From an uncultured Muribaculaceae bacterium (GTDB taxonomy: Bacteria > Bacteroidota > Bacteroidia > Bacteroidales > Muribaculaceae), in the NCBI GenBank assembly GCA_947629175.1, contig CANRCT010000004.1, positions 1 to 64,000 of the forward strand: a DNA stretch of 64,000 nt. Reading direction: 5' to 3'. The notes under the pieces are model-generated. The model ran no database searches and was not told the origin of the DNA. It worked only from the letters and a program-made list of their open reading frames with translations. Positions 20,536 to 27,774 of the stretch are shown here, in pieces; positions within the stretch are counted from its first letter, which is position 1, and each line of letters starts with the position of its first letter. A program made the translations under genes and the position numbers.

Positions 20536-20555
20536 CGGAACTTATTCGGAACTTT
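20536..20555 (+). repeat. Left arm-type direct repeat pair (CGGAACTT)
   Basis: Two CGGAACTT units 11 bp apart. The whole 20-bp block is identical and in the same orientation at 27406-27425, near the right end. A further GGAACTT lies at 20589-20595. These are candidate recombinase or excisionase arm sites. Confidence 0.7.
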
Positions 20556-20737
20556 GATTTTCGATTCCTACTTTTCGCCATCTTCTTGGGAACTTCAACG
20601 AGCGCAGTATTGGGCTTAGTATATATCAAAAGCAAATGAGCCATCACCACGAGTGGCAACGGCTCATCTTCATAAGGGGTGCAGGGGGTATCACGCCCCA
20701 CGGCTCATTTTCTGATAGTGCGACTCTGAAAAAATTT

Positions 20738-21121
20738 TTATTTCATTTTACGGAATGTAGTACTTGTTTCGCCAAAGTAGCTACTCTCGTAATAAACGGT
20801 TAAAGTATTACCTTGTAACTTTGCGCTCTTGAATGTCATGATTTCGGTATTATAGTTTCCTTCAAAATTATGGAATGTTATCTCGCTTCCATTTTTAGAA
20901 TAAGTCCCTGAGCCAACTTTACCTATAAGTGCATCGTTTTTTGTGTGATAATACTCCACTTGAGTATCAGAAGTAAACTCTATGTGTTCCACGCGTTCAG
21001 TTAACCCATGTGTCCACTCTGTCCCCTTGAGGGTGTCTTTTGGCTCATCATCATCGCCGCCACAAGCAGAGAATGTGAGCAGTGTTGCAAGTAGCAACAT
21101 GAGCGAAAATACTTTTTTCAT
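20738..21121 (-). CDS. Small lipocalin-like lipoprotein (element cargo)
   Basis: A 127-aa lipoprotein: signal MKKVFSLMLLLATLLTF, lipobox FSAC with Cys20, then a GGDDDEP acidic surface-export-like tether. Acidic residues straight after the lipid Cys are typical of Bacteroidetes surface lipoproteins. The mature domain (LKGTEWTHGL, then about eight short strands such as VEHIEFTSDTQVEYY, ending TFRKMK) has the look of a small calycin-like barrel. It is the last gene on the left of the element and the most likely accessory cargo. It might alter the host surface, for example against phage, but there is no direct evidence for that. Confidence 0.75.
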   Translation of the reverse strand: MKKVFSLMLLLATLLTFSACGGDDDEPKDTLKGTEWTHGLTERVEHIEFTSDTQVEYYHTKNDALIGKVGSGTYSKNGSEITFHNFEGNYNTEIMTFKSAKLQGNTLTVYYESSYFGETSTTFRKMK

Positions 21122-21463
21122 TTACTTGTAATGTTATTCGTTTTGTGCATTATTGCCATTATGTCGTTTGACTTGGTATGCGCACATGCTAACAAAACAA
21201 AAGCGCAGACTTTCGTCATACGCAGTCTTGGCTCACCACAAGCCATAATAATCCTACGAGAAAGTCCGCGCCGTATGGCACGCACTCACGGATTATTATT
21301 TTAGCTCGTTCTTTTGTCGAGGTGGTGATTCAGACTGCGATTGAGCTAATATATAAGGGTGCAATACCCCAAAAGAATACTGCACCGCAAATTTACAAAG
21401 ATTTTCTGACTTGGCAATGAAGTAATTGCCTTTCTTTTCTATTGATAGGCATTTATGCGCCTT
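21122..21463. other. Stem-loop-rich noncoding region of the element
   Basis: 342 nt without an ORF. Inverted repeats: AGACT/AGTCT (21207-21211, 21224-21228); GGCT/AGCC (21230-21233, 21241-21244); TAATAATCC/GGATTATTA (21246-21254, 21290-21298); TTAGCTC/GAGCTAA (21301-21307, 21343-21349); GGTGCA/TGCACC (21358-21363, 21381-21386). A long-range pair, CGCAGTCT (21221-21228) with AGACTGCG (21332-21339), competes with the first stem. It could be a replication or transfer origin, or a structured RNA. The lipoprotein's promoter should also lie here. Confidence 0.6.
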
Positions 21464-21619
21464 TTAATGAGTGTTGCGCTCGATTGCGTCTAAATTCTCT
21501 TTCAAAGGAATCAGAAAATCGTTGAGGAGGTCAAGCATCTTTTTTGCCATCGCATTTGCGATTGCTTCCACGGACTCTTGGGATAGGGTTACTTCGATTG
21601 TTGTGCTTTTATTTTCCAT
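21464..21619 (-). CDS. Small hypothetical protein of the element (51 aa)
   Basis: Reads MENKSTTIEVTLSQESVEAI and continues as an amphipathic helix (ANAMAKKMLDLLNDFLIPLK), ending ERNTH. It starts 4 nt after the stop of the upstream element gene, so translational coupling is likely. The N-terminal beta strand followed by a helix resembles small accessory DNA- or protein-binding subunits, but no family is recognised. Confidence 0.55.
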   Translation of the reverse strand: MENKSTTIEVTLSQESVEAIANAMAKKMLDLLNDFLIPLKENLDAIERNTH

Positions 21620-21623
21620 ATCA

Positions 21624-21935
21624 TTACGGTATTGGGTTGAACTTCAATTTATCTTCAAGGCGGAGGTCATAGAGGGCTTGGAAATATTCGCTTACCCATT
21701 CTTCTTGGCTGCGGCGTGTTGCCATCGCCGCTAACGAGTTGCGGCTTGCCTTGGTCTGCGGATAGGCTGTAAGGAACGCATCGACTTTGCTCATGCCCAG
21801 CCACATCATCAGGCAAAACACGACATCGGCACGGGTCATCTTCTTTGACAGATGAATCTTCGCAGGGTATTTCGCCAACTCCCACGCCGTTTGCCATACC
21901 GGTTTATCTTGGCGTTTCTTCTTCGTATGCTTCAT
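21624..21935 (-). CDS. Hypothetical protein, possibly terminase-small-subunit-like
   Basis: A 103-aa protein from the ATG at 21935 (MKHTKKKRQ). A frame extension to 22031 looks untranslated and has no plausible start. It is basic at the N-terminus; then come a helix-turn-helix-like pair (MTRADVVFCLMMWLGMSKVDAFLTAYP) and a helical end (RRSQEEWVSEYFQALYDLR). The pattern FLTAYPQTKASRNSLAAMATRR is loosely reminiscent of phage terminase small subunits, which have a Tyr-Pro-containing N-terminal recognition helix set. That would fit a phage satellite, but the resemblance is by eye only. It lies in the minus-strand element operon. Confidence 0.55.
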   Translation of the reverse strand: MKHTKKKRQDKPVWQTAWELAKYPAKIHLSKKMTRADVVFCLMMWLGMSKVDAFLTAYPQTKASRNSLAAMATRRSQEEWVSEYFQALYDLRLEDKLKFNPIP

Positions 21936-22044
21936 AAGAATAAAACTTGACTTGTTGTTGTTTACTTCAAGCATTGACGGCAACCAACATATTTCTTGAC
22001 TTTTATCGCGGCATCTGCTGACCCCCGCCATGCTTTTTCTTACA

Positions 22045-22284
22045 TCAGTTGAGGTTTAAGGCGGCAAGCGCAGGTGAACCGCAGTTGTCTATCCTTATCC
22101 ATTCGGGTATCTCCAGTTTTGGTGAACCCTTGGCGATTTCCGCTTTAAGGTGTTCAAGGTTATAGTAACCATTCGCTTCTGCCACGTTATTATTGAGCTT
22201 CATTTCAACAACCCCAGTAATGAAGTCGAAGCGAAACTGAATATCAAGCCGATTGTCGTAGCGCATAGTTTTATAAGTCCACAT
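22045..22284 (-). CDS. Small hypothetical protein of the element (79 aa)
   Basis: A 79-aa protein, MWTYKTMRYDNRLDIQF, with an N-terminal beta-rich half (DIQFRFDFITGVVEMKLNN) and a helical middle (YYNLEHLKAEIAKG). It has no signal peptide or membrane segment. It starts 17 nt after the stop of the Toprim-like gene and precedes the terminase-like gene by 109 nt, so it should be in the same transcript. No family recognised. Confidence 0.5.
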   Translation of the reverse strand: MWTYKTMRYDNRLDIQFRFDFITGVVEMKLNNNVAEANGYYNLEHLKAEIAKGSPKLEIPEWIRIDNCGSPALAALNLN

Positions 22285-22301
22285 ATCTTTGATAGTTTAA
22301 G

Positions 22302-23411
22302 TTATACAATTTTCCACTGACCGTGATAGCCGTAGCACGTTGTTATCAAATCCCATATCGGCTTCCCTGCCTTGACGTATCGTAGAATGACATCATCGAA
22401 GCCATCGCCATCTTCAATCTCACATTCTATATTGTAAGGGTGAAGACTCCTTTCCATAGCCGTACTTATCCACACTTCCTTGCTGAATCCTTTGAGCTGC
22501 TCGCCCCTTGATTTCCATTCCTCAAATTTGCCATTGTCGGGGAATAGTACAATTTTTCGATTCTTCAAGACTTGAATTTTATCGTAGGGATTTCTACGAG
22601 AATCCAAAGTTGGATTTATGTTACCGCATCCGCAGGTCGCCATCGGAACTGCCGTCATTCTGCATCCGCCCCACATCAGAGCAATCGACATAATGACTGC
22701 CGCTTTGGGCGATTCAAATAAGTAGATGATAGGCTCTACTTCACATTTCGGCATATTCGGCATAGCATCCCATTCTTGATGAATTTCAGCAACGACTTTA
22801 TCAGCGGAATTGATGAGGTGACTGCCGAAATAGCATTGTTCAAGTTTGAAGTCGGGATATTCCGATTCCATCACCGAATGAACCCAGTTTTGTTGCTTGT
22901 GATTCCGCTTTCCAGTTGTGGAGTCGTAGCCTATAATCTGCCCGCTTCGGATTCTGCCGAACTGGTCTATCTGCCAAAAGATAGTCGAGCCATCATATCT
23001 TGATGAGGTGCCAACGGCATAACGCTCGATGTTGGCTTGAACAATGTCCGCGCCTGCTTTTGAGTCGAATGTCGAGTGCAGGAACTTGGCAAGAGGATTC
23101 TGCTCATAACCGCGCATTGTTTCCATCATCAAAGATGAGTCTATATAGCTTGGCGCTTTTACGACTGGTCGCTTGCGTTGAGGTCTGAATCGGGTGTATC
23201 TCGCAGAATCGAAACTTGGATTATCCTTGAAGTACTCCCTTGGGGGGTAGTGAACGCCGCAGTTATCGGCTCTATCGCACTTGCCACATACGCCATCCGC
23301 TACTGGCGAACCATCAGAATAGATGTAGTTGACAAATGTCTTTTTGCCGCAGTACGAGCAAACGACTTTTCCACGCTTGGCAAGTTGTATGTCTTGACTA
23401 TATCTTCTCAT
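22302..23411 (-). CDS. Zinc-finger/Toprim-like protein (DUF6371-type, primase-like)
   Basis: A 369-aa protein. The N-terminal CSYCGKK...CGKCDRADNC pattern (residues 18-50) is a likely zinc ribbon, as in DNA primases. The C-terminal half has a Toprim-like arrangement, IYLFESPKAAVIMSI (Glu/Lys) and IVLFPDNGKFEEW (Asp), similar to DUF6371 proteins of Bacteroidetes mobile elements. It probably acts in replication of the element with the neighbouring RepA-like ATPase, making primers or binding single-stranded DNA. It begins 83 nt after the ATPase gene on the same strand. The function is inferred from motifs and context. Confidence 0.7.
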   Translation of the reverse strand: MRRYSQDIQLAKRGKVVCSYCGKKTFVNYIYSDGSPVADGVCGKCDRADNCGVHYPPREYFKDNPSFDSARYTRFRPQRKRPVVKAPSYIDSSLMMETMRGYEQNPLAKFLHSTFDSKAGADIVQANIERYAVGTSSRYDGSTIFWQIDQFGRIRSGQIIGYDSTTGKRNHKQQNWVHSVMESEYPDFKLEQCYFGSHLINSADKVVAEIHQEWDAMPNMPKCEVEPIIYLFESPKAAVIMSIALMWGGCRMTAVPMATCGCGNINPTLDSRRNPYDKIQVLKNRKIVLFPDNGKFEEWKSRGEQLKGFSKEVWISTAMERSLHPYNIECEIEDGDGFDDVILRYVKAGKPIWDLITTCYGYHGQWKIV

Positions 23412-23494
23412 AATCCTAAAATCTTATTGTTCACGTTGTTCATCTGTTCACTCCTTGAACACGTGAACAAAATGAACATTGCGAACATCGGTTA

Positions 23495-24592
23495 TCATTT
23501 GTTATGAGATTTAATGATTTTGTTGACCTTGCCAAGACTGACCCCGATTTCTCGACTTATCTCACGTTGCTTTTTGCCTTGACGGTGCAACTCCATCACT
23601 CGACTATCAATTTCAGTTTCATCTTTATCTGACACTTCTTTCAGATGTTCGCGCTCCTTAGCGTAGCCGATATGGTTGAACTTCAAGAAGCCATTCTCCT
23701 TTGATATGTCAGCGACAATGACATTATCCGCGCCATACTCAAATGAGCCGTAACGACATTTTATCTGCTTGATATATCGTAGTGCTTCATCTTTGGCACT
23801 CCTGCCGATAGCGAAAGCACTATCAAAGAAGTTAATCAACTTCTTACTCCCTGCAAGTGTGTTTTGGTCGATTGGCGAAGTCAGAGGTCTTTTCGGGGTG
23901 TGGGCGATAATCAGCAACGACCATCCATGTTTCTTTTTGAGTCGCACCAAATTCACCATTAGACGCCCTGCCGCATCTCCTTTCTCGCTTGCGTTGCATA
24001 TCCAACTAAGATTGTCGATGATGATAACCTTGACGGAATGAGCGATTGCCGCGCTTTCAATGTCTTGAACGACTATATCTTCATAGTCTGCTCCCATTAC
24101 ACTTTCCCCCATAGCTTCGGGGTCTATCTCGGCACGCTTGAAGTTTGCGGGGAATTTGTAAAGTGTTCCAGTTGCATCATCGGAATAGCGAAGTTGAAAA
24201 GCCTTGTCGGAAAGCTCGAAGTCGCAGTATAAAACTGGCTCATTCTTGGCTATTTCATTGGCTATCTGAACGGCATAAATGCTTTTGCCAAGATTGGAAT
24301 CAGCGAATAGACACGCACATTCGCCCTCATACCATAGCGACATCCACAACTGCTTGGGGTCGGGTCGTTGAGCCGCTTCTTCGCACCATTCGTTTGCATC
24401 CTTGATACATAGAATCCCGATAGAGGACTTGTCGATTTCGGGTTCAGTCGGATTGCTGACGAGAGCCATCAAGGAATTAAGCTCACTGCTTTGCTCATGT
24501 CGCTGATTTTCGCTATCTTTGCACCGGAACTTAGTAACGCTTGACGTTGCTGCCCCTGCTTCTTCGGGAGTGGGGGTATTTGTTTTAGTCAT
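23495..24592 (-). CDS. RepA-like AAA/RecA-fold ATPase with C-terminal HTH
   Basis: A 365-aa protein. Residues 95-105 hold a Walker A variant (ADSNLGKSIYA, Lys103), and VIIIDNLSW near residue 195 is Walker B. This is the AAA_25/RepA hexameric-helicase style ATPase common in plasmids and integrative elements. The last 35 residues (KKQREISREIGVSLGKVNKII) form a helix-turn-helix for DNA binding. It overlaps the upstream HTH gene by 4 nt (ATGA), indicating coupled translation. It is probably the replication helicase of the excised element. The classical P4-like single-chain primase-helicase is here split between this gene and the next. Confidence 0.8.
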   Translation of the reverse strand: MTKTNTPTPEEAGAATSSVTKFRCKDSENQRHEQSSELNSLMALVSNPTEPEIDKSSIGILCIKDANEWCEEAAQRPDPKQLWMSLWYEGECACLFADSNLGKSIYAVQIANEIAKNEPVLYCDFELSDKAFQLRYSDDATGTLYKFPANFKRAEIDPEAMGESVMGADYEDIVVQDIESAAIAHSVKVIIIDNLSWICNASEKGDAAGRLMVNLVRLKKKHGWSLLIIAHTPKRPLTSPIDQNTLAGSKKLINFFDSAFAIGRSAKDEALRYIKQIKCRYGSFEYGADNVIVADISKENGFLKFNHIGYAKEREHLKEVSDKDETEIDSRVMELHRQGKKQREISREIGVSLGKVNKIIKSHNK

Positions 24593-24933
24593 ACTGCCGC
24601 ACCTCCTTTCAGAGCCGCATCCACTTCTGACGGATAGAAGAGATAGCGATTACCAACTTGACGGAACGGAATCTTATCCGCTTTCATCATTTTGTTGAGC
24701 GTTGCTGTGCTCATTCCGTAGTGACGGCACAAGGCACGTACACCACGCAGGGGTTTTTCACCAGTCGCACACGGCTCGACTTCTTTCTTGTCGGGAATAA
24801 TGCCTATCAGTCTGCTTGCGACCTTGTCGGCAACTGAATCGGTAAACTCATCCCACGACTTACCGCTCATCGCCATTGACAATGCCAATTCAGCGAGATT
24901 GGGATTTGGAGTTGATGTTATAATTCTTGTCAT
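24589..24933 (-). CDS. Helix-turn-helix protein, excisionase/AlpA-like
   Basis: A 114-aa protein from the ATG at 24933 (MTRIITSTPN). The C-terminal part LRGVRALCRHYGMSTATLNKMMKADKIPFRQVGNRYLFYPSEVDAAL is a MerR-like winged helix of the excisionase/DNA-binding type, and resembles DUF3853 proteins of Bacteroides elements. The N-terminal half is a helical extension. Its position after the recombinase and the unknown gene, and its coupling to the ATPase, suit a role as recombination directionality factor or as activator of the replication genes. Confidence 0.75.
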   Translation of the reverse strand: MTRIITSTPNPNLAELALSMAMSGKSWDEFTDSVADKVASRLIGIIPDKKEVEPCATGEKPLRGVRALCRHYGMSTATLNKMMKADKIPFRQVGNRYLFYPSEVDAALKGGAAV

Positions 24934-25029
24934 ATCTAATAATTTTAGAATCTGACGCAAAGTTATAACAACCTAAAACACAAGTCAATAGATAAAATTT
25001 GATTCAAATTATCATCAAATATTATCAAG

Positions 25030-25944
25030 TTATTTTGTGCAGTTTTTAAACACTTCTACAATCGCATTATATTCTTTTCCCTTGCAATGCCCATAATGAG
25101 GGCTATATGCTTGAGGTGTTCCAATATTTGGAAAATATGATTCAACCTGCGGAAATGTAGGCTCGCAAAGTTTCCCAGCTTCTACACATGCTTGAATCAC
25201 CATAGCAACCCGCTTGCCCTTTCTTCCGTCAATAAGAGCGCGTAATTGATTAAGGATTTTGTTGCGTTCTTCGGCAGTGCCAATTAACAAAGAAGTAAAT
25301 GGAACATCGGTGCTGCTCGGTCTGCCCGCCTTTACGCGATAACTCTCCTTTGGTACAACACTACCCCCATTTAACTTTGATAAATGATATTCCGCTAATT
25401 GGGGTGTTCCGAAGACCATCCATAAATCATTAACATCAAGACGCTCGATTATGGTAATACCGCATCGACTCTGTATATCCAAAATATTTATCCCAAGTTT
25501 GACAAGAATGACGGCAAGTTTTTCAGCGAACGACCGAAATGCACTTCTCCATGTAAAAAAGAAGTCTTCAATAGAGTGAAGTCTTATGGAGTTGCTGACC
25601 GAATCTAATTTTTCTTTTGATAGAGAGTAGAGCCATACCCACGTCTGCATCTTGCATAGCAATTCTTCTGCATACATTTGTCGGCCATCATCGGGGAGCG
25701 AGGCGAGATTATCCGCTATCTCATCCATCAGAGGACTGCAATTACCAACACCGCCCCACGGCCACGTATTGAACGTTTCCGTACGTTCTCGAATTTCAGC
25801 AAGAACGCCATCGGGATAATCTTTTCTTCCTGCCGTACCATTGCCGATGCCACAATATTCAAAGTGCATCATGTCGAGCGTCATTATTGCCGCCCCGTCA
25901 TATTGGAACTCTTTGAAAAATTTGTATTCTAATTCTCTTTTCAT
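25030..25944 (-). CDS. Hypothetical protein of the element (304 aa)
   Basis: A 304-aa soluble protein with an N-terminal acidic/aromatic domain (MKRELEYKFFKEFQYDGAA), a helical middle (EEFFFTWRSAF-like segment, residues 125-160) and a C-terminal part containing RKGKRVAMVIQACVEAGKL and YFPNIGTPQAYSPHYGH. The C-terminal pattern hints at a DNA-binding or element-specific accessory protein. It starts 17 nt after the recombinase stop and is surely co-transcribed with it. Similar-sized unknown genes accompany recombinases in other Bacteroides elements, but I cannot name the family. Confidence 0.6.
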   Translation of the reverse strand: MKRELEYKFFKEFQYDGAAIMTLDMMHFEYCGIGNGTAGRKDYPDGVLAEIRERTETFNTWPWGGVGNCSPLMDEIADNLASLPDDGRQMYAEELLCKMQTWVWLYSLSKEKLDSVSNSIRLHSIEDFFFTWRSAFRSFAEKLAVILVKLGINILDIQSRCGITIIERLDVNDLWMVFGTPQLAEYHLSKLNGGSVVPKESYRVKAGRPSSTDVPFTSLLIGTAEERNKILNQLRALIDGRKGKRVAMVIQACVEAGKLCEPTFPQVESYFPNIGTPQAYSPHYGHCKGKEYNAIVEVFKNCTK

Positions 25945-25961
25945 AGTTGGTCGAGGTGCTA

Positions 25962-27347
25962 TCAGTTTTGAGGAATCGGCGGAATGATGAAGATTTTCTC
26001 ATTGTACGCCTGCATCGCTTCATCTGATAGATTATTGATGTAGCCTGCGAGAAGTGCGGACACTTCCGAAGTTGTATGCCCCACGGCATAGTCGATATAA
26101 GAAGCCATCACGCCATGATGAGCCAACGCGGAAATGAAACTATTGCGGGCATATTGCGGTGTTATGCGCTGAATATCGAGCGAGTCACACACTTCTGCGA
26201 TATTCTTTGATATGCGTCTATTGAAGTCGTGAACGCGAATCACCTTTGCTTCATCGGTGACGGCATTGCCAAATATATCGGGGAACACTGGCGCACCTGC
26301 TCTGAACGGACTGGCATACTCATTGAGCAACTGCCGAAGTTGAGGTATTATCGGAATGATAGTCACATCGAGCTGCTTGCCTACTGGCTTGTTTGCGCGG
26401 TCTATCTTGGAGCGTATGAAGCTAAGTTGAGGATAATCCTCATCAGCCGAACTATTGTCCTGCCATACCAACTTAGCCATGTCGATAGCGTTGAGTCCAT
26501 TGAGCGAGTAGAGCATAAGCCATCGACCAACGGCACGACCTTTGGCGGACTGCTTGCCACGGCTATCAAGAGAAGTCCAGTAGTCCCATAGTTTGAGGAC
26601 ATCTTCGACTGATATAGCGTTTGTGCGTCGACGATTCCCAGTGTGCATGAAGTCCTTGAACTCTGGAACTGCATCAATCAAGCCATCTTTCTTTGCTTGA
26701 TTCAGCACGGCACGAAGCGCACGAAGTATCATCATGCGAGTATCAAGCGACAACGGCTTATTCGGCTTCTCGCCCTTGCGTACGACTCCCGATTTTTGCT
26801 TCATGAGCCACTTGTCGAACTTGCCGATTAAGTCAGTAGTGACATCGGGTAACTGGATAGATGAGCCATTGCGGAACTCACGGAATCTTTTCAGTGCCAT
26901 GTCGTACATCTGACGGGTCTTGACCTTTTCCTTTCCTGCCGATAAATTCTCCCAGTAGGTGAATGTATCATTGACAACTGGCTTGAATCCCTTGGCTACT
27001 TCTTCTTGCAGGCGTTCAAGCGTGAATCGACCTTTGCTTGATAAGATGATAGACTTGACTACATCGAGAATCATATTGAAGTAGTCGAGTTGTTCTTTTC
27101 GGTCGGGTCGGGAATCACGCGCACTTACGAATGATAGGTATTCCTTTGATGAGGACATCTTCATTCCAGTACGGAAATACTTCTTATCTTTGTCGTATGA
27201 CACGCGCACAGCAAGGGGAACATCTTCACCACGCTCAAATTTGGCGTGACGAACATCGGCTATCAGAGATAGGAACACGCCGCCGAAGTCTGCTTTCATA
27301 GCGACTGGCAAGCGTTTAGCCGAATTTACGGAACTTTCGTTTGACAT
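25962..27347 (-). CDS. Tyrosine recombinase / integrase
   Basis: A 461-aa site-specific recombinase that should catalyse integration at the tRNA-Met core. The N-terminal arm-binding domain covers about residues 1-110, the SAM-like core-binding domain about 120-220 (TFTYWENLSAGKEKVKT), then the catalytic domain. Visible catalytic features are the beta-hairpin Lys region SKIDRANKPV, the box-II Arg in QYARNSF, AVGHTTSE (His) and the Tyr in GYIN. The usual first Arg position reads YSLNGLNAID, without Arg, as in several Bacteroidetes recombinases related to IntDOT, and the box-II His is Asn. The gene ends at the left of the att-proximal region, 195 nt from attR. Confidence 0.92.
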   Translation of the reverse strand: MSNESSVNSAKRLPVAMKADFGGVFLSLIADVRHAKFERGEDVPLAVRVSYDKDKKYFRTGMKMSSSKEYLSFVSARDSRPDRKEQLDYFNMILDVVKSIILSSKGRFTLERLQEEVAKGFKPVVNDTFTYWENLSAGKEKVKTRQMYDMALKRFREFRNGSSIQLPDVTTDLIGKFDKWLMKQKSGVVRKGEKPNKPLSLDTRMMILRALRAVLNQAKKDGLIDAVPEFKDFMHTGNRRRTNAISVEDVLKLWDYWTSLDSRGKQSAKGRAVGRWLMLYSLNGLNAIDMAKLVWQDNSSADEDYPQLSFIRSKIDRANKPVGKQLDVTIIPIIPQLRQLLNEYASPFRAGAPVFPDIFGNAVTDEAKVIRVHDFNRRISKNIAEVCDSLDIQRITPQYARNSFISALAHHGVMASYIDYAVGHTTSEVSALLAGYINNLSDEAMQAYNEKIFIIPPIPQN

Positions 27348-27405
27348 TGCTTTATCTAATTAGTTGGAACTTAGTATTGTTACAGACATCAGTCACGGAA
27401 CTTTG

Positions 27406-27425
27406 CGGAACTTATTCGGAACTTT
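27406..27425 (+). repeat. Right arm-type direct repeat pair (CGGAACTT)
   Basis: Identical 20-bp copy of 20536-20555. Another GGAACTT unit lies just upstream (27397-27403) and one inside the 5' end of the recombinase gene (27330-27336), giving four units at this end. Confidence 0.7.
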
Positions 27426-27541
27426 CAATCTGAAACAATGCAAAATTAGCAAAAACAATCGACATACGCAACTATCTAATCTAAAATATTTTACTAACTT
27501 TGCACCACGATAGAAAACAATGAAAAACACTATTGGATATA

Positions 27542-27585
27542 ACTCATAATCAGGGAGTCCTTGGTTCAAGCCCAAGTGGGACCAC
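27542..27585 (+). repeat. attR: 44-bp direct repeat of the tRNA-Met 3' half
   Basis: A perfect duplicate of 20438-20481. It lacks the tRNA 5' half, so no functional tRNA can form here. It marks the right junction between element and chromosome. Confidence 0.93.
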
Positions 27586-27597
27586 TCCTTAAAAATC

Positions 27598-27632
27598 AAG
27601 CAGTTACGAGACGGATCGTAGCTGCTTTTTCT
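27598..27632 (+). terminator. Original chromosomal tRNA-Met terminator
   Basis: AAGCAGTTAC (27598-27607) pairs with GTAGCTGCTT (27618-27627), followed by a T-rich run. Before integration this stem lay directly downstream of the tRNA. It is homologous in structure to the element copy at 20494-20521. Confidence 0.75.
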
Positions 27633-27774
27633 TTCCCATTGAACACAAATCTGAACACAACTCCGCGCCAATGCGCTTCAGCTGCCAACGGCAGCTACTG
27701 TGTTCATGCCCCTTTTCAAATTCTGTGTTCACATAATGACTGATGAAAAGGTAGAGACCCTCTTTTGCTGAACC

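Larger units (their letters stand above)
20438..27585. mobile_element. Integrative element of about 7.1 kb in tRNA-Met
   Basis: It is bounded by perfect 44-bp direct repeats of the tRNA 3' half, with a tyrosine recombinase gene adjoining the right repeat and transcribed inward. Its genes all lie on the minus strand: recombinase, an unknown protein, a HTH/excisionase-like protein, a RepA-like ATPase, a zinc-finger/Toprim protein, three or four small proteins and a lipoprotein. There is no relaxase, coupling protein or phage structural gene, so it must depend on a helper for transfer. A mobilizable island or a phage-satellite (P4/PICI-like) both fit. Repeated arm-type sites lie near both ends. 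The composition is more AT-rich than the flanks, consistent with transfer. Confidence 0.9.

Noticed and set aside
20492-20701. 69-codon minus-strand ORF at the left end of the element
   Set aside because: It reads through the terminator stem and the arm-type repeats, has no domain or signal, and a repeat-rich composition. The noncoding explanations account for the sequence.
27542-27585. Second tRNA gene at 27.5 kb
   Set aside because: Only the 3' half of tRNA-Met is present; the D arm and 5' acceptor strand are missing, so it is an att remnant.
27393-27671. 92-codon minus-strand ORF across attR
   Set aside because: It spans the tRNA fragment, the chromosomal terminator and the arm-type repeats; these explain the sequence better than a protein.
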